NCBI GenBank assembly: GCA_903831935.1
Contig: CAIKZP010000143.1
Location: 1 to 38,683 of the forward strand
DNA length: 38,683 bases
Reading direction: 5' to 3'
DNA from: an uncultured Bacteroidota bacterium
Lineage (GTDB): Bacteria > Bacteroidota > Bacteroidia > Chitinophagales > Chitinophagaceae
In this document: positions 35,787 through 38,683 of the stretch, piece by piece
How the letters are laid out: each line of letters opens with the position of its first letter
Position numbering within the stretch: the first letter of the stretch is position 1
The notes under the pieces: model-generated
What the model was told of the DNA's origin: nothing
The model's input: the letters and a program-made list of their open reading frames with translations, nothing else
Databases searched by the model: none
Program-made: the position numbers and the translations under genes

Positions 35787-36236
35787 ATGAAACTACACAC
35801 ACTAAAACCAGCCGCTGGTTCGGTTCACAAAGAAAAACGTATTGGTAGAGGAGAAGCATCTGGTAAAGGTGGTACTTCTACAAAAGGTAATAAAGGTGGT
35901 CAAAGCCGTGCCGGTTATAAAAGCAAAATGGCTCACGAAGGTGGTCAGATGCCAATCCAACGTCGTATTCCTAAGCGTGGATTTAAAAACATTAACCGTG
36001 TTGAGTACAAAGTGTTCAACTTAGGTCAATTAGACCAATTAGTTGAGAAGTATGGTTTCACAGAAGTTTCTCTTGAAAACTTATACATCAACGGTTTAAT
36101 TAGCCGCACAGATAAAGTAAAAATACTAGCAACTGGCGAATTGAAAGCACAACTTTCATTCAAAGTGAACAAAATAAGCGACAAAGCCAAAGCATCAATT
36201 GAAGCAGCTGGCGGAACTGTTGAAATAGTAAAGTAA
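35787..36236 (+). CDS. rplO: 50S ribosomal protein uL15
   Basis: The protein has 149 residues. The glycine-rich N-terminal arm is clear: LKPAAGSVHKEKRIGRGEAS, GKGGTSTKGNKGGQSRAGYK and GGQMPIQRRIPKRGFKN. The C-terminal globular part ends EAAGGTVEIVK. It is the last ribosomal-protein gene of the window and is followed by a strong terminator-like hairpin before secY. Confidence 0.97.
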   Translation: MKLHTLKPAAGSVHKEKRIGRGEASGKGGTSTKGNKGGQSRAGYKSKMAHEGGQMPIQRRIPKRGFKNINRVEYKVFNLGQLDQLVEKYGFTEVSLENLYINGLISRTDKVKILATGELKAQLSFKVNKISDKAKASIEAAGGTVEIVK

Positions 36237-36253
36237 TTTTACTGTAACTTTCC

Positions 36254-36279
36254 AGACGCATCGGTGATGCGTCTTTTTT
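36254..36279 (+). terminator. Terminator-like hairpin between rplO and secY
   Basis: AGACGCATC (36254-36262), loop GGT, GATGCGTCT (36266-36274): nine perfect pairs running into six T (36274-36279). It has all features of an intrinsic terminator, yet the secY start is only 35 bases downstream and no clear promoter lies in between, so partial read-through is likely. Confidence 0.85.
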
Positions 36280-36314
36280 GGTTTTGAGGCATTAACTTCT
36301 AACAAATAGTATCA

Positions 36315-37661
36315 GTGAAAAAATTAGTTCAGACTTTAAAGAATATTTGGGCGATTGAAGATCTACGTAGTAAGATTGTTGTTACACTAACTTTCGTATT
36401 ATTATATCGCTTAGGAAACCACATTGCCTTACCAGGTATGGATCCAAACGCTATTGAAGCAGCACAACGTGCTACTAAAAGCAATGGTCTATTAGGTATC
36501 TTCGACATGTTTGCAGGTGGTGGATTTTCTCAAGCCTCTATTTTGGCTTTGGGTATTATGCCTTATATCTCTGCTTCGATTTTTATGCAATTGATGACCA
36601 TCTTGGTTCCTCAATTACAAAAAGTTCAAAAAGAAGGAGAAAGCGGTCGTAAAAAAATTAACCAATGGACACGTTACTTAACTGTAATTGTTACTGTTTT
36701 TCAAGCGGCAGCTTATGTTGGTTATTTAAATAGTCCTGGATATGCAGAAGCTATTTTAGTGGCTTACAAACCATATTTCTGGTTTTCTACAATCGTTACA
36801 CTTACAGCAGGTACTTTGTTTGTAATGTGGTTGGGTGAAAAAATCCAAGACAAAGGATTGGGCAATGGTACTTCTATTATTATCATGGTAGGTATCTTGG
36901 CTCGTCTTCCACAAAACATCATTCAAGAATTTAGCGCTAAAGGCCAAAAAGGCGGTGGCGGTTTATTGATATTCTTAATTGAAGTTGCCATACTGGTAAC
37001 TGTAATTATGGCTTTAATTATTTTGGTTCAAGGAGTACGCAAAATACCAGTTAATTATGCTAAGCAAATTGTAGGTAACCGTCAGTTTGGTGGTGCACGT
37101 CAATTCTTGCCAGTTAAAGTTAACAGTGCTGGTGTAATGCCAATCATCTTTGCTCAGGCAATCATGTTCTTGCCAACTTTGGTATCTTTTACCAATATTG
37201 ATTCAGCACAAGGTATTGTTCGCATATTCAATGACCACAGCAATGTTTGGTACATGATTATCTATTCTGTAATGGTAATTGGATTTACTTTCTTGTATAC
37301 TGCTTTGATTTTTAATCCAAAACAAATTTCCGAAGATTTAAAACGCAACAATGGATTTGTACCTGGTGTTAAACCTGGTCAGCCTACTGCCGATTATATT
37401 GGATCTATCATGGATAAAATTACTTTACCTGGTGCTATATTTTTAGCCTTGGTTGGTATTCTTCCAGGATTTGCGCAACGCTTAGGTGTTACGCAAGGAT
37501 TCAGTTCATTCTTTGGAGGAACTTCTTTATTAATTATGGTAGGTGTAATTTTAGATACATTGCAACAAATTGAAACACATTTATTAATGCGTCAATACGA
37601 TGGATTAATGAATAGCGGAAGAATTCAAGGACGTCAAACAGTGTCTACTTCAACGATCTAA
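36315..37661 (+). CDS. secY: Preprotein translocase subunit SecY
   Basis: The protein has 448 residues and about ten membrane segments. The start is a GTG (MKKLVQTLKNIWAIEDLRSK). It has RLGNHIALPGMDPNA, the plug region after it (GLLGIFDMFAGGGFSQASIL), LGIMPYISASIFMQL, WLGEKIQDKGLGNGTSIIIM and a cytosolic loop NPKQISEDLKRNNGFVPGVK. The C-terminus LMRQYDGLMNSGRI is typical. It is the channel of the Sec translocon and works with SecA and YidC; the latter is also in this window. Expression is probably tuned by the hairpin between rplO and secY, and a terminator follows the gene. Confidence 0.98.
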   Translation: MKKLVQTLKNIWAIEDLRSKIVVTLTFVLLYRLGNHIALPGMDPNAIEAAQRATKSNGLLGIFDMFAGGGFSQASILALGIMPYISASIFMQLMTILVPQLQKVQKEGESGRKKINQWTRYLTVIVTVFQAAAYVGYLNSPGYAEAILVAYKPYFWFSTIVTLTAGTLFVMWLGEKIQDKGLGNGTSIIIMVGILARLPQNIIQEFSAKGQKGGGGLLIFLIEVAILVTVIMALIILVQGVRKIPVNYAKQIVGNRQFGGARQFLPVKVNSAGVMPIIFAQAIMFLPTLVSFTNIDSAQGIVRIFNDHSNVWYMIIYSVMVIGFTFLYTALIFNPKQISEDLKRNNGFVPGVKPGQPTADYIGSIMDKITLPGAIFLALVGILPGFAQRLGVTQGFSSFFGGTSLLIMVGVILDTLQQIETHLLMRQYDGLMNSGRIQGRQTVSTSTI

Positions 37662-37680
37662 TTACTTTATTCGATATTGA

Positions 37681-37720
37681 TAAACCTGTCTGGCTTATAC
37701 CTGACAGGTTTATTTTTTTT
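37681..37720 (+). terminator. Rho-independent terminator after secY
   Basis: TAAACCTGTC (37681-37690), 12-base loop, GACAGGTTTA (37703-37712), then eight T (37713-37720). The stem is perfect over ten pairs. It separates secY from map. Confidence 0.9.
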
Positions 37721-37742
37721 AACCATGAGCAGAAGACCAACT

Positions 37743-38546
37743 ATGATATTTTATAAAACAGATGCAGAAGTTGCTTTAATGAAAGAAGCCGCATTATTGG
37801 TAAGTAAAACACTTGCCGAAGTGGCTAAGGTGTTAAAGCCTGGCATGACAACTTTAGACATTGATACCTTGTGTGCCAACTATGTAAAGTCTCATAACGC
37901 GGTTTTGTCGTTTTATAAATACCATGGTTATCCGCATAATATTTGTGCATCGGTTAATGATGTGGTGGTGCATGGATTTCCAAATGATGTTCCCTTAAAA
38001 AATGGAGATATTGTTTCTATTGATTTGGGTGTGATATTAAATGGATGGCATGGAGACCATGCGTATACTTTTATTTTAGGAGAAGTGAGCGAAGCGCTTT
38101 TGCAGCTTGTAAAAGTTACAAAAGAGTCATTATATAAAGGCATTGAAAAAGCAATTATCAATAATAGAGTTGGAGATATATCCTTTGCCATTCAAGACCA
38201 TACAGAGCGCAAATACGGCTATGGTGTTGTACGTGAATTAGTAGGACATGGATTGGGTAGAAGCTTACACGAAGATCCTCAAGTGCCCAATTATGGCAAG
38301 CGTGGCAGCGGTTCAAAAATGAAAGAAAATTTAGTGCTTGCTATTGAGCCAATGATTAATTTAGGTACGCGCGATGTGTTTACTGATACCGATGGTTGGA
38401 CTGTGAAAACCGCTGATGGTAAGGTTTCTGTGCATTTTGAACATGATGTATGTGTAAAAAAAAATGAGGCATTAATATTGTCTGATTTTAGTATTATAGA
38501 AGCTGCTGAAAAAGCAAACCCACACTTAAATTCTTCTTATTGTTAG
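37743..38546 (+). CDS. map: Type I methionine aminopeptidase
   Basis: The protein has 267 residues from the ATG at 37743 (MIFYKTDAEVALMKEAALLV). Alternative in-frame starts at 37725 and 37677 are less likely; the latter lies in the terminator region. It removes the N-terminal methionine of new proteins at the ribosome exit. All metal ligands are visible: Asp94, Asp105, His169 (GHGLGRSLHEDP), Glu202 (AIEPM) and Glu234 (HFEHD). His77 matches the catalytic histidine. A short purine-rich AGAAGA lies about ten bases before the start. In most bacteria infA and rpmJ come next, but here a flavoprotein gene does. Confidence 0.95.
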   Translation: MIFYKTDAEVALMKEAALLVSKTLAEVAKVLKPGMTTLDIDTLCANYVKSHNAVLSFYKYHGYPHNICASVNDVVVHGFPNDVPLKNGDIVSIDLGVILNGWHGDHAYTFILGEVSEALLQLVKVTKESLYKGIEKAIINNRVGDISFAIQDHTERKYGYGVVRELVGHGLGRSLHEDPQVPNYGKRGSGSKMKENLVLAIEPMINLGTRDVFTDTDGWTVKTADGKVSVHFEHDVCVKKNEALILSDFSIIEAAEKANPHLNSSYC

Positions 38547-38573
38547 GGGGATATCAATTTTGAAAAACTGGCT

Positions 38574-38683
38574 ATGCAAAAACAATTAGTTGTAATTGGT
38601 GGAGGTGCTGCCGGATTTTTCTGTGCAGTAAATGCTGCTAGGATGCACCCTAATTTGCAAGTAACCATTATTGAAAAATCCAA
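38574..38683 (+). CDS. FAD-dependent oxidoreductase of the HI0933/BaiN-like family (partial, 5' end)
   Basis: The first 36 codons are visible before the window ends. They read MQKQLVVIGGGAAGFFCAVN, then AARMHPNLQVTIIEKS. GGGAAGFFCA is the dinucleotide-binding GxGxxG region, and the VTIIEKS end is the second strand with the acidic residue that binds the FAD ribose. The GAAGFFCAxxAA pattern is typical of the HI0933/BaiN-like flavoproteins. The substrate is not known for most members. It starts 27 bases after map in the same direction. The truncation is the window edge, not a mutation. Confidence 0.75.
   Translation, partial: MQKQLVVIGGGAAGFFCAVNAARMHPNLQVTIIEKS

Overview
This window looks like a chromosomal housekeeping region of a low-GC member of the Bacteroidota, most likely family Chitinophagaceae. 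The lineage is inferred from four things. Promoters are of the Bacteroidota type, with -7 elements TAnnTTTG and, where seen, a TTG/TTTG about 18-20 bases upstream. Starts mostly lack Shine-Dalgarno sequences. There is a type IX secretion (T9SS) C-terminal sorting domain, a PID-CTERM-like small protein and a GLPGLI-like protein. The str/S10 gene order is rpsL-rpsG-fusA-rpsJ-rplC without tuf.

Bases 1-6432 hold a short-form purL, hldD (heptose epimerase), proC, an Omp85/D15-type outer-membrane protein and, on the minus strand, an exported dienelactone hydrolase. Bases 6757-12613 hold pyrG, an exported DPP-IV family peptidase and yidC, closed by a strong intrinsic terminator. Bases 12761-22144 are more mixed: a GLPGLI-like secreted protein, a small exported unknown (minus), a long TPR protein, a ComA-type phosphosulfolactate synthase next to aroE, a minus-strand pair (rdgB and an unknown protein with a faint resemblance to the DNA polymerase III psi subunit), ilvE, a PID-CTERM-like peptide and a large T9SS-sorted secreted protein.

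From 22468 to 37661 the window is the str/S10/spc ribosomal-protein supercluster: rpsL-rpsG, terminator, fusA, terminator, then rpsJ-rplC-rplD-rplW-rplB-rpsS-rplV-rpsC-rplP-rpmC-rpsQ-rplN-rplX-rplE-rpsN-rpsH-rplF-rplR-rpsE-rpmD-rplO, terminator-like hairpin, secY, terminator, map. rpsL, fusA and rpsJ each have their own promoter with the same core, TACCTTTGC. After map the expected infA-rpmJ-rpsM group is absent and a flavoprotein oxidoreductase begins and runs off the window.

I saw no CRISPR array, insertion sequence, prophage, tRNA, rRNA or defence system. The most interesting points are regulatory. There is a 317-base gene-free, structured stretch between rpsJ and rplC. A perfect terminator-like hairpin sits just before secY. 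Hairpins occur in several intercistronic gaps of the ribosomal cluster, and an isolated AGGAGGT lies upstream of rplP. Several small or unknown proteins also deserve follow-up. No convincing wholly new multi-gene system is visible.
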